NCBI GenBank assembly: GCA_022410635.1
Contig: JAJVDF010000126.1
Coordinates: 1-64,000, forward strand
Direction of reading: 5' to 3'
DNA: 64,000 nt
Origin: Tretioscincus oriximinensis
Taxonomy: Eukaryota; Chordata; Lepidosauria; Squamata; Gymnophthalmidae
The notes below the pieces were generated by a model that was given only the letters and a program-made list of their open reading frames with translations, searched no databases and had not been told where the DNA came from. How positions within the stretch are numbered: the first letter of the stretch is position 1; the number at the start of each line of letters is the position of its first letter. Position numbers and translations under genes: made by a program. Below are positions 1 through 27,165 of the stretch, piece by piece.

Positions 1-11
1 GTGGCTCCAAA

Positions 12-299
12 TTAAGATCCAAACCCTTTAAAACGAATATTCTTCCTCCTAAGTCTGTCCTCAACCCGTGCCAACTTTGATCTCATTTCTTCAATGTTTC
101 CTCTTGATAAATCAGTTATTTTTTCCAAGACCTTGATCTTGGTAGAGTTAATTTTAATTTTCTCAGCGTTTTCCTTAACCATCGATTTAATTTGACTCAT
201 ATCTGAGACCATAGTGCTCATTTTTCCATCTAGATTATTTAATTTCCCGTCCACATCTTGAAGGTGAAAATAGACAACATTTATGGGGGATCTACGCAT
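12..299 (-). pseudogene. L1 ORF1p-like fragment (coiled coil)
   Basis: The reading frame encodes about 95 residues with a heptad-like coiled coil and then the motif RVEDRLRRKNIRFKGF. That motif resembles the junction between the coiled coil and the RNA-binding domain in L1 ORF1 proteins. A stop follows immediately, and the RRM and C-terminal domains are absent, so this is a truncated or decayed copy. The family assignment rests on the RRKNIR-type motif plus the coiled coil. It lies in the intron upstream of the first visible MX exon and runs opposite to MX. Confidence 0.7.
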
Positions 300-795
300 G
301 CGTGAGCAATAGACTCAGACGCCTTCGGATGGTCTCCGTCGTAAATTAATTTCAATCACCGTAAATTGGAGGAAAACAGAGGGAGAGGATTTATTACTGA
401 TAAGGCCTAATTAAGGCAAACAGTGGCCATTTTTCACTCTCCTCTGTCAGATCTTGTTTTCACAGCAGACTCTTCTTCGGCAATCCCAGCACAATTACTT
501 GTAATCTTTGGTTTCAATCTTTCCCCCATAAATGTTGTCTTAGGACCATCGGTGTCTTAAAAATACTACTATTGGTACAATATTATATGGCATGATAAGT
601 CAATAAAGAAATCATAGATACTTTTTATTTAGAAAAGCCCAGCAAGTTATAATCATTCTTTTAAAAGGCTGAAATTAAGAAAATTAAGAAGACTGTCTGA
701 ATGAGAGATGCACCAATTTCCTACAAGAAATTAGATGCAAGGCAGACCCTGTAACAGTGCATTGTGGAAATCTGCTTTCTTTCTTTCAACCGGTG
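300..795. other. MX intron; probable L1 5' debris, otherwise unclassified
   Basis: No exon is visible. Bases 522-540 repeat bases 272-290 exactly in inverted orientation (19 bp), which links this stretch to the L1 fragment. The rest shows no recognisable motif. Confidence 0.4.
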
Positions 796-799
796 CGGT

Positions 800-1078
800 T
801 GCTAAGAACTGGTCTTTCGGCTGAGAGATACGGTTTTGAGGCCCTGTGTTGTATGTGGAGAAGGATGAGTACCCTCTACTGGCCTTCAGCTCTAGCCAAC
901 TCTGCTATTTGAAAGAGAGTAGATTTGTAATCTACATTTCAATTAGATAAATGAGTACTTCAATTAACCTGTTGGGGAAGATAGAATAGTTGTAAGCCTT
1001 CAGGCAGAAATTAACCTTGTAAGCTGCACTGAGTCTCTTTGGTTGAGAAGGGTGCGGTATAAGAACCAGATTCTTTGT
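800..1078 (+). repeat. SINE-like repeat, body and 3' tail
   Basis: The segment shares the body and tail of the SINE at 1862-2283: the stretch around 'agctctagccaac', the stretch around 'ctagataaatg' and the terminal 'taagccactttgagtc'-type sequence with a following 'tataaaaacc'-like end. The tRNA-like head is degenerate or missing. It ends about 35 bp before the acceptor of the MX exon. Confidence 0.6.
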
Positions 1079-1113
1079 CTCTCTGAAATTTCTGCTGTTT
1101 TTATTTATTACAG

Positions 1114-1353
1114 AATAGAATTGACACCATTAAAGAAAAACAAGTGAAGGAGGCAGAAAATGCCATTGTAACCCAGTTTGGAATGGAACAGATTTTATAC
1201 TGTCAGGATAATGTTTATAAACAAAATTTGTGCACGATAAAAGAAAAAACCATTTCACTTGCTGTAAATGCAAAATTCCCAATTGTTCCTGAACCCAGGA
1301 TTGAAATCAGTTCAGTCACAGAAACAGTGTATCATTTGGAGGCCTACTTCAAG
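1114..1353 (+). CDS. MX1: MX penultimate coding exon (stalk and loop L4 region)
   Basis: The acceptor is a pyrimidine-rich tract ending in cag at 1111-1113, and the donor is AAG|gtgagt at 1353/1354. The exon is 240 bp, phase 0 at both ends (80 codons). It reads NRIDTIKEKQVKEAENA, then MEQILYCQDNVY, a roughly 22-residue variable stretch, and YHLEAYFK. The conserved blocks flank the position of the flexible loop L4 in the MX1 stalk. In mammals L4 determines antiviral specificity. Here the segment around 1244-1316 is rich in proline and hydrophobic residues. Confidence 0.93.
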
Positions 1354-4300
1354 GTGAGTTAGTAGCTGATCCCTAGGGACACCCTTGGGTTACTGTTGAA
1401 GTTGAATAGCATGTGGCATCTCTCCTTTTGGTGAAAATCAAAATGTGAAGAGATAACCCAGAGCCAGATACCTTCTGTCATCAAGAGAAAACGTTAGCTT
1501 CAATCTATGCACCAAATTACAATTAATTAAAATTACTCTTATTCACTCTAAAAAAGAGCCAGTGAATATTGTGNAAGGGGATATTGTGCAACTAATAACA
1601 GTCTTTCATTCGCAAAATAATAATAAAAATGTAGAAACAAATGCTATGAAAAAGAAAATTGCAAAGGACAGCACACAACTAATAAAGCTAAAGAGATAGC
1701 AATAAATGACTATTTACTCCAGGTGGATATTTCAATATATATATATATTGAAATATATATTGAAATATCCACCTGGAGTAAATAGTCATTTATTGCTATC
1801 TCTTTAGCTTTATTAGCTGTGTGCTGTCCTTTTTGTGTGGATTAAATAAGACAAAAGTTAGATATGAGAGCCAGTTCAGTGATGGCAGCCAGTTTGGTGT
1901 AATGGTTGGACTCTTAATCTGGTAGTCTTTCAGTTCGATTCCACACTCCTGCATGAAGCCAGCTAGGTTACCACAAATGGCTCATTCACTAAGGAGACGG
2001 TCTCTCATCTGAGATATAGGGTTTGGAAGCTCTGTGTCAGACGTGGGGAGGCATGAGCACCTTCTCTTAGCCTGTAGCTCTAGCCAACCCCTGTTTGAAA
2101 GCAAGAATTGCAAGAAATTGCAACTGACTGCAACTAGATAAATGGGAACCACCGTAGCCTGGTGGGGAAGTTAGAATATAAGCCTTCAGGTGAAAAATAC
2201 CCTTGTAAGCCACTTTGAGTCCCTTTGGATGAGAAAAGTGGTGTATAAAAACCCAGTTCTTGTTGATGTTGTTGTTCTTATACTACCACTACCTTGGATC
2301 ACAGTTCTTTAGAACACTCTCTGCCTCTTCTACTTTACAGGGTGACTGTTGTGGGGAAAACTGCCCTTTGGTGGAAGGGGCATTATAAATACACATTGTT
2401 ATTAAAATGTTTTGGATGCACTGACAATATGGATTCAGAAGGATACATATTAAGTGTCCTGCTTGCTCCTATACAGATGAAAAACATAGATAACAAACTT
2501 CAAGAAAGTAATTCACTATTCCCCCAAAAGTCTGTTTAATCCATATCTTAAAAGGTGGATTATTACCTGAATTATAGAAAGTTTCCTCAGCAATTGCTTG
2601 GTAAAACATTCTTTGCTCCAATATCTCTTGTTTTGCATTTAAGAAGATTGAATATATTTGTCTTTTTATTGGCCAATAACAAGTGATCTCTCTGCATCCC
2701 TTCACAACTTCTTCCAGTTTTTGCTGCCCTGAATGATGTCGTGTCACTTACTAACTTTGCCTACAGCTTACGCTTACTTCTAGATCATTTGTTGTTGTTA
2801 TTAATATTATTTAGATATACATAGTTCTGCAATATAATATTGCCAGTTAAATCTTTCCCATTTTGAGCTAACTTTTGATCCCAGTACAAGGATTGCTTAT
2901 GCTGCCACAACCAATTGGTTTGCTAAATATTCATTCTCGCCCACAGCTCTCTTCATATCTCTTATAATGCATATTTCTTGTTCAAGTTGAGTATTCCATA
3001 ACTTGTGAGTGCAAGTCCCTTGTTGCCCACATTCATAGCAACAGTGCAATGACATATTTGAACTTGTGTATAATAACATGCGTGATTACCATCTGGTCAA
3101 TATTTTCATTTGCCATTTTTTTTGCTGTTGGATTCTTAATCTTTGCACTTTTTCTCAAAATTTAGTCTTTTTTTCTAGGTTAATTTGGAGATCTACAGAC
3201 CAAAATTTTATTGTACTCTTATAATTATTTTCCCTTCTAGAATGCCATTCTAAATTCCATCCAAGTTTGAAATAATACAGTCCCATTTTCAACCTTCACA
3301 TAGAGTCTTTTTTTTTTTTTGCCAATGTAGGTCTTTTACTATGAGTTCCAATATTGAACTGTGGGAAACTGCAATTTTTCCTCTATTCCACTCTGGAAAT
3401 TGTCCATTTGCTATACTGTTCTTTAGCCCAGTACCAATCCAGGCCCTTTCTCTTATTCTATGACTCATGAGTTTATTTGGGAGTTTTGTTGAGGGACTTT
3501 TTTTACAAAGTCTTCTGAAAATCCAGGTAGACAACATCAACTGGCTTGCAAAGAATTCTAACACATGAGAAAGACACAATAAATCTTTGCAGAGGTCACA
3601 CCGATTTCCCTTCAGCAATGTTTGTTCCTCCATGTACGTACGTTCATGTAGGCATTTTATGCTTAATGGTGGTTTATGTTATTTTATTTGGAACTAATAT
3701 TACACTGACTGTAATTTCCTGGATCCTCCCTGAATCAGTCCATAGAATATTGAACTTCTGTTGGGTTTATATTATTCACCTGCTATAAGGGGGTTACCTT
3801 TAAAACTATTTTTAATTGTAAATATATAATCCTTTTCCAGAAGTAAAATACTTAAAGGGGAGAAGAATGGATCACAGAGCAGGGAGATGTAAAAGTCTAC
3901 TTAAGTCAGTCTACCTCACCTTTTAAGCCTAAGAAGCATTTAAGGCCATATGTATTCATATATGTAAATGTGAAGTTACGTTATTTGTGGTTGGTGTATA
4001 TATAATACTGCTGATGCTGTTGTATGGTCCTGTAATCCATTAATGATGCCTGATTCTGTATGAGGCTGCAATATCCTATAAGACTACTACATCTGTAGTA
4101 GTCTTGGGCTTCAGTGTCAAAAAGTACATGAAAGTGTGCTGACCCAGTTGAATTCTAATGTGTGGTTCTACAAGTTTGAATTTGAACTGAAGGCTCAATA
4201 TGAAACAAATCAAGAGGTGATCAGACAAATTGGTGGAACAAGCCAGCTTGGATTTGTCACTTTTTGTCTCTTTAAAAGGGCTTTTTTCATTAATTTTTCT

Positions 4301-5244
4301 TCAGGAACAGGGCCAAAACAACTCAGATTGATTGTAACTTGAATCAAAAGCTTTGCTGGTTTGAAATAAAATTTGAACCGAGTGATGTTTGGTTCAGTTC
4401 AAATCAATCCACAAATTTTAAGTTTACAGCTATCTCAAAATGTTTTTTTCTAAATAAATTTGATTTTACAGACCCAAGTGCCTTGATCAGGTTAGTTAAC
4501 TGAGTTGTTTACATCTAGTTGTAGCCTAACTTGTTTATTTTGTAGATTTTCCAAATGCTTTGTGAAGCATTTGAAACAAGAGTTTTCACACTATTAATTG
4601 TCTTAACTTGTGAATACATTCATGAAGTGTTTCTAGGAGTAAGGTGTAGATTTTGTCTATTGACGTTTGCTAAATTTGATGTTGCTGGCACCCTGTTTTG
4701 AAAGACAGTGGAGAGGGTCTAGCANGAAGGTTTGGAAATGTTGAAGTTGCCCAGCCGTAAGTGTTTTCCCTCTCAGTATTTGCCAGTGTGATCCAAAGGA
4801 GTGTAACGGCAGGGAGTTGAACAAGTGGCTTCTAAGTTTTTAACCACTTGGTGCCTCTTAGTTTGTTCCTGAATGCCTCTTATTTTGAGTCCCTCTTCTC
4901 ATTAATATTCCGTGTTTGGCTCAGATACAACAAAAAGTTGGACTATGGTTGGAAGTATTCATTATGAACAAAACATAGTCACTATGAGTTTTTTGTGGTC
5001 TTTTCTGTTTCAGAATGCTGGCAACCGTCTTTCTTGTCAAATCCCTCTGATTATTCAGTTCTATGTTCTCAAGAAATACAGTGACAAGCTGCAAAGTGAG
5101 ATGCTACAACTTCTGCAGGAAAGAGAAAAATTAAGCCTTTTACTTCAAGAACGCAAAGATGCTTCTGAGCAGAGGCAGTTGCTGAGTGACCGTATTGATC
5201 GCCTGACTGAAGCACGGCGGCACTTGGCAAATTTTTCCCCTTAA
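1114..5244 (+). CDS. MX1: MX dynamin-like GTPase, last two coding exons (3' partial gene)
   Basis: The spliced exons 1114-1353 and 5014-5244 encode 156 residues plus a stop. This is the C-terminal part of an MX protein: the stalk motif MEQILYCQD, the variable loop region, then IPLIIQFYVLKKY and a terminal helix ending in RLTEARRHLANFSP. MX proteins are interferon-induced large GTPases that oligomerise through the stalk and restrict viruses in the cytoplasm or nucleus. The GTPase domain, bundle-signalling elements and most of the stalk lie upstream of the window. The neighbour is TMPRSS2 in convergent orientation, as in human. Reptiles may carry MX copies that do not map one-to-one to mammalian MX1 and MX2, so the symbol is approximate. 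The family assignment is very likely right. Confidence 0.93.
1663..1832. repeat. Large near-perfect inverted repeat (hairpin), about 78-bp arms
   Basis: Bases 1663-1740 return as their reverse complement in the segment ending at 1832. I see one clear arm mismatch (cacaact versus cacagct) and a short AT-rich centre built of 'tatatattgaaa' units. I cannot assign it to a transposon family. No flanking duplication is obvious. Confidence 0.9.
1862..2283 (+). repeat. tRNA-derived SINE (squamate type)
   Basis: The head carries a pol III A box (tggtgtaatggtt, about 1895) and B box (gttcgattcc, 1933-1942) in tRNA-like spacing. The body matches the degenerate copy at 800-1078. The tail reads 'gccactttgagtccctttgg', then a 'gtgtataaaaaccc' segment, and ends in a GTT-rich tract near 2260-2278. 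It lies in the last MX intron. It is a transposed SINE, not a functional tRNA gene. Confidence 0.85.
2290..3288. other. MX intron, unclassified
   Basis: Short open frames on both strands show no recognisable domain. I see no clear repeat ends. Decayed LINE sequence is possible because a CR1-like fragment follows directly. Confidence 0.3.
3289..3610 (-). pseudogene. CR1-type reverse transcriptase fragment
   Basis: The - strand encodes KPVDVVYLDFQKTL, the CR1 RT motif that precedes the finger/palm region, followed after a stop by a block resembling the 'W..NGQ.SEW' part of CR1 RTs. Frameshifts and stops break the frame. It is an old insertion in the last MX intron, antisense to MX. Confidence 0.65.
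3620..5013 (+). other. Remainder of last MX intron
   Basis: AT-rich sequence with no recognised domain, RNA gene or transposon end. It closes with the pyrimidine-rich acceptor ttttctgtttcag at 5001-5013. Confidence 0.4.
5014..5244 (+). CDS. MX1: MX terminal coding exon (GED-like C-terminal helices) with stop
   Basis: The exon follows cag at 5011-5013 and opens in phase 0 (NAGNRLS). It encodes 76 residues and ends with TAA at 5242-5244. IPLIIQFYVLKKY and the heptad-patterned SDKLQSEMLQLLQEREKL match the final stalk/GED helices of MX. The tail RLTEARRHLANF matches the usual MX C terminus, so the protein ends at its normal place. Confidence 0.95.
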   Translation, partial: NAGNRLSCQIPLIIQFYVLKKYSDKLQSEMLQLLQEREKLSLLLQERKDASEQRQLLSDRIDRLTEARRHLANFSP

Positions 5245-5542
5245 ATCATTTTGTCTAATTCTTGAAATCTTGATAAAANATTCTGTATTGATTTGACTTC
5301 TGGTGATTACATGGATATCTCCATGCAGTTTTCTTGCCAGACAGAAAGTACCACCTTCTAGGGATTAGTAAGAGACTGAACTTGCAACTCTATGCTTTCC
5401 TGACAAACTAGAATGTAAAGCTTGCATCTTCATTTGTAAAAACACCTCCCTAACTTCTTTCAAATCCTTTTTGAAGTGTTTGTCATTGTACTGAACGTCC
5501 CTGTTTGTATCTTCCGTTCACATTTGATGACTGCTCTCTGGG
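5245..5542 (+). other. MX 3' UTR, proximal part
   Basis: Non-coding sequence directly after the MX stop. No canonical AATAAA occurs before the MITE at 5543, so the transcript probably runs further. The nearest clear signal is at 7438. Confidence 0.45.
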
Positions 5543-5825
5543 TGTGATCGCACTGGGACTTTAACACGGATTGGAAAATGGAATTTTCCACTCCGTTTTG
5601 AAAGTGAAGTGATCCTTGCCGCGCTTCAAATGCTCGTTAAAAGTTTTGTCTTTTCAAAAGAGAGCTCTGGCGATGCTTAATCACCACCTACTGCATAGCA
5701 GGAAATGGTGATGTGTGTTTTGATCGATGCAGGAGCACTTCGGAGACCGTTTTTATGGTAACACAATGCAAACGGTCGGCTCCCACTTCGCGTTGGGGCG
5801 CGCATTAAGCCCAAATGCGATCACA
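5543..5825. mobile_element. TIR-bearing MITE (tgtgatcgca ends)
   Basis: The left end tgtgatcgcactgggactt is mirrored on the right by the reverse complement of tgtgatcgcatttgggctt, giving terminal inverted repeats of about 19 bp around 245 bp of mixed sequence. I cannot see a confident target duplication, so the superfamily is open. It would lie in the MX 3' UTR if the distal polyadenylation signal is used. Confidence 0.6.
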
Positions 5826-6396
5826 AGTTCTGAGTCAACTTCATATGGTTAAATGGTGGGAGAGTGGAGTCCTCTGAACCCAAAAAGAATTCCAAAGCAA
5901 GGTTTCATCTGTTTGAAAAAAAAATCCATTCTTCAGAAGGCTGTTTTTCCAAATCACTAAGCACTAGGTGGGAGGCAATGGATCCTTCTGAACCCATTCC
6001 AAGTTGAGCAATTCTCTCCACTCACAGCAACAATGGTGTATGATAGAATCAAGGCAGATNACTTTGGAGCCAATATCCTGCTCAATTCAGATAATATTAA
6101 AGGGTCATGTGTCCATGTGTGTATTCTGTTACCAGTAGGTGCAGCCATACATACAGGTTTTTTTCTTCTTTCCTTAGCAAAAAAAAAGCAAACTTTAAAA
6201 AATGGAATTTAAGTTGTGGAGAGAAAAAGCTCAGGAATAAGGAACAATTGCCTAAGAGTTTAATGTGAACCTTCTTCCACTCTACACCAACCTTTGGAGC
6301 TCAAACTCCAGCTTAAACAAGTTTGGCTCTGCTGGCAAGTCACTTTTGCAATGGTTTTTGATGTTTACAAGTGTGTTAAGACTGGAGGAATCTAGG

Positions 6397-6520
6397 TTGT
6401 CCCTAATAAGCCTCATTCTGGGATGTATCAGAATGGTAATATGCCATAGACTACTGTCACGTAGAGGGCAGGCTCTGCCCTGAGATACAGCCCAGAATAC
6501 AGCTCAGTGGGGACAGGGTC
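6397..6520. mobile_element. Palindromic MITE (family with ggggacaggg ends)
   Basis: Imperfect palindrome: 'tgtccctaataagcctcatt' on the left mirrors 'cagctcagtggggacaggg' on the right. It belongs to the same family as copies near 15414, 22163, 36189 and 37190. It is flanked by two direct copies of a roughly 47-bp unit that starts with 'agtcacttttgcaatgg' (near 6337 and 6547). Confidence 0.6.
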
Positions 6521-6687
6521 TTAAAAGTTGCTTTTGTAAGTGCATTAAAGTCACTTTTGCAATGGATTTTGGCATTTACTAATGTGTTACTGTGATAACT
6601 TATTGAAGTTGTTTTTTGCATTTGATTCAGTCTAACAAAGTTTCATTCATAACACACTTTTTCATGGTTCTTGGAGTTCATTATAAC

Positions 6688-7068
6688 CAGTGCTTTTTTT
6701 CCAGAAAAAAAGGTGACGGTACTAACGCTGGCGAGGGGGGGAAGGCATTAGTACCGTGGGGGGCGGCACTAACCTGCCCCCCGGTTAGTGGCGGGGGGGT
6801 GGGGGGCGGCGTTAGCGGCGGCTGCCGCTAACACCCCCCGCCCGCCTAAATGCCGCAGTACCGGTACCTTTTATTTAGGGGGGCGGGGCGGGGGGCGGTG
6901 TTAGTGGCGCCGCCCGCCTGCCTAAACGCCGCAGTACTGGCACCTTTTATTTGGGCAGGGCGGGGGGTGGNGTTAGCAGTGCTAACGCCCCCCNCCGCTA
7001 ACGCCCCCCGCCTAAATAAAAGGTGCCGGTACTGCGTTCCGGCGCATTCTGACACAAAAAAAGCCCTG
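6688..7068. mobile_element. Non-autonomous hAT element with 8-bp TSD
   Basis: Ends CAGTGCTTTTTTT and AAAAAAAGCCCTG form terminal inverted repeats. The flanks 6680-6687 and 7069-7076 are both ATTATAAC, an exact 8-bp target duplication as expected for hAT. The interior is GC-rich and made of repeated, partly inverted copies of a 'gccgcagtaccggtacc' unit. No transposase is present. Confidence 0.9.
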
Positions 7069-7437
7069 ATTATAACAATATTTCCCCTGTATATGAAGTA
7101 AAAGGTTGGGAGAAATTCTGGATGATCCGTTTGAGTACTACCACTTCATAGAGCTCTATAAATCCATAGTATTTGAAATGGTGACTGTTACAATAGTTTT
7201 TTCAATATTCTTTAAAAAAAAGCAAAATCGGCTACTGTGTAAACAGCTATAAATGTTTAGGCAAATGACTGGGATGTTAATGAGACACCAAGGAGGCTTT
7301 GGGATCAATGGAGGTGGTACTTTTAGTACCTGCTTCTGATTTGTCAATAGGGTGGCACTTTTATGTATTTCATTCTTTTATCTAAAATACATAACTTTGT
7401 TCTTGGNATTTTTTATCATAAATATGTTGTTTTTTTA

Positions 7438-7443
7438 AATAAA
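7438..7443 (+). terminator. Candidate polyadenylation signal for MX
   Basis: This is the first canonical AATAAA on the + strand after the MX stop outside a transposon body. A GT-rich stretch follows 20-40 bp later. It would give a 3' UTR of about 2.2 kb, which is long for the family. Confidence 0.3.
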
Positions 7444-8032
7444 GTTCATATGCTGCTTTATGGATTGATTAGTGGTTTATTCATATAATACAACTTTGAT
7501 GATTTAGAAAAAGTAGGCCAAAAANTCTTAAGACTGGAATACTGCAGCCAATGGTAGTTCTACATTTTTCTCTTCTGGAAGGACCTGTCCTCATATTACA
7601 TTGATGCTGCTTCCAAAGGTGTGTCCTCTTAATACTGACAGAAGACTCATGTTTAAATAGTGCTTGTGTACATCTGCGATGCAATTTTCTATGTAACTGA
7701 AGTATGAAAGTGAGAAATGGGCAGCATCTGCACAGTCACAAAAGCACCAGGCTATGGACACTGGGGAATTTAGTTTCTGTTATCTAGAGGTGTTCCCAGA
7801 AGGTTGTATCTCCTGGGGTGTGGGCTGTCTGCAAAAGCTAGAATCTGGCCTATTCCCTAGCAGAAATCAACCAGATGATAGGTCATTTTGTAAGGNTCCT
7901 GAACATGAACAATTTTTGCACAGCCAATAAATTTCAGGTGCTGCCAACCTTCTCCCAGGTGTCCTGAAACGACCACAATGGAGCATGTGGTCTTTGGTGG
8001 ATGTTTCTAGCCATTATTGGTACTTAACCTAT
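7444..8032. other. Intergenic, nothing recognised
   Basis: No coding, RNA or repeat signature that I can name. Confidence 0.3.
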
Positions 8033-8116
8033 TATACTATATTGCCAAAAATATTCGCTCATATTTGCATTCAGTTGTGTGGGTGGGGGAGTGAATTCTT
8101 TTGGCAATAGAGTGTA
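8033..8116. mobile_element. Tc1/mariner solo-end MITE, about 80 bp
   Basis: The inward-facing ends 'ctatattgccaaaaatattc' and the reverse complement of 'gaattcttttggcaatagag' match the cactatattgccaaaagt-type termini of Tc1-like transposons. TA dinucleotides lie at both borders. Almost nothing remains between the ends. Confidence 0.65.
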
Positions 8117-9806
8117 GCTTACTCTGCCTCATCTCGGAGTCCGCCATCCCTTTTTTGAGAAGAGCTTATCAGAGGAAGAACTAGAGGACTCCAGCTAACA
8201 GTGAGACTGCTGGGGAAATCAGTTAAAATTCTTAACCCAACACTTGTTGGACTACATTTCAGTAGACATTTCCGTATGGCTGATCTGCACACCTTTTGCA
8301 AAAAAGTTGGAAGTTGCAAAGGCTGCTGGTGAAGTGGGCTGAATTCCCACCTAGGAATATTTGAATTTTTTTACATACCCTCCCTCCTTTCCCTTCACTG
8401 GAGAAAAGGTAATGTGGCCGGAGGGGGGGGGGGAGTGAGATTTGATTCACTTCCAGGTATAAAAGGTGTAAGAGCTAATTTAATGAACTCGGCCACAATG
8501 AGACACTTTTATAGGAAGGGTAACTTGAGACCCAGAGCTCTGGGGACAACAGCAGTGAACTTTCATACCCCTTGGTGTGGCCGTCAAGGGGATTTTCCCC
8601 AAGGAATTTCTTTCTGGCATAGAGGAGAGACACCCATAAAATGATTTTGTAAAATAAGTATGAATACTGATTTTCTACAAAACAATACATTTTTGGCCAA
8701 AAAAAAATTCTGAGAGAAAATGTAGCTGATTGTCTCCCAATATCACCATTGCTCTTTTGGCTGCAGTGTTTGCTTCTGTGCGTGCATGAGAGAAAGAGGG
8801 ATCTGCATTCCAATTGTAGATCTAGACCAAGTTGCTAAAAAGCAAATTCAACACATCCAGGGACCCTACAGTATGAGGGACATTCTGTGCNTAGGAAACC
8901 TTAAAGGAAAACAATACGATCCAGGAACAGATGGGGGCAAGATTATAAAAAGTTTATTTAAATCATTTGAATACAAGGTACATTTGCTGCTTAAAACTGA
9001 TGGTGATGTAACTAATTCACTGTTCATTCCACTTTTAACATTAAGACTACTTAAAGCAGTTTCAAAGTGGCATTTTATTACACACTTTGTCATATTACCA
9101 AAATCCATTGGCTATAGGCACGTTTTTTTTAAAGTGCATGGCAATCAGCAGCATTGTTCATAATTTAAATCATAGCTAACAAACAACAAACAACCCCACC
9201 AAAATTCAGACTATTTTATTCTTGTAGCATTTCTAATCAGCTTATGTGATTCTGCATTTTAAGTTTACTTTTGCTTTCATTTTTAAAAGCATATTGATAC
9301 ATTTATTTTTAAAAAAAATCCTGATGTCTTCCTACTTCACAAACTATTGTTTTATAAAATGAGGTAGTTGTAATATTAAATAGTTGTGCTTCTTCTAACC
9401 AATGTTGTGGTTCTTTCCTTGAACTGAATGTTCAGAATAATAATCAAGCTTTAAAACCATGATTACATTTATTTAATTAATTAAAATTGGGCAATATGTG
9501 ATTTCAGAATCAATATAATACTTGCAATATAAAAGATATAAATACCTGAAAATGTGCCAACTATCAGACATTATGTTACATGACATATCAAGATATTCAC
9601 TATTTGCTCTTCCCTCACTTGCAAACATCTGGGCTAACCAGCAGCCCATACACATTATTAAATGTAAGCGTTAAAACATTACCAAGGAAATAATTGCTTA
9701 TATCACAGAGCTAGTACAGAAACAATGTTTAAAATGTTATTTGTGATAAAATAAGTTGCTTGGAATCCTCTGGAGAAGAAAAAAAATCAGCTGGTTGGTT
9801 GTAGCA
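8117..9806. other. Intergenic / distal TMPRSS2 3' flank
   Basis: AT-rich. Several further - strand AATAAA matches occur (as tttatt on + near 8950, 9070, 9220, 9300 and 9467), so a longer TMPRSS2 3' UTR is possible. A G run lies near 8421-8433. No recognised coding sequence. Confidence 0.3.
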
Positions 9807-9812
9807 TTTATT
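9807..9812 (-). terminator. TMPRSS2: Candidate polyadenylation signal of TMPRSS2
   Basis: AATAAA on the - strand, 237-242 bp past the stop codon and the first canonical signal downstream. Cleavage would fall near 9780-9795. Additional downstream signals leave room for longer isoforms. Confidence 0.45.
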
Positions 9813-10048
9813 GTCTGAGGTGCCGTATCTGAGACCAAGAAGAGGANACATCAGTCAGTGCAAATGGCATCTTTCTCCAAACGCTCAAGTTAACGTTAAT
9901 TGCTGAAGTGTAAAGGACCAACAAGTCATCTTCAAAGGGTAGTTAAATATAGAACTGGTGAAAACCAAGGAAACCATTTGATCCATCAATGAGCTGATCG
10001 GTCAATGACGCACCATTATTTTTGCAGGGGTAGGACACTGTATTAGCA

Positions 10049-27165
<17,117 letters not shown>

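Noticed and set aside
1895..1942. tRNA-like A and B boxes (also near 12511 and 47323)
   Set aside because: They are SINE heads with SINE bodies and tails; no complete cloverleaf tRNA gene can be folded from them.
8786..9163. 125-codon frame (+) beyond the TMPRSS2 3' end
   Set aside because: No domain, an N inside, AT-rich composition and no splice context; likely chance.
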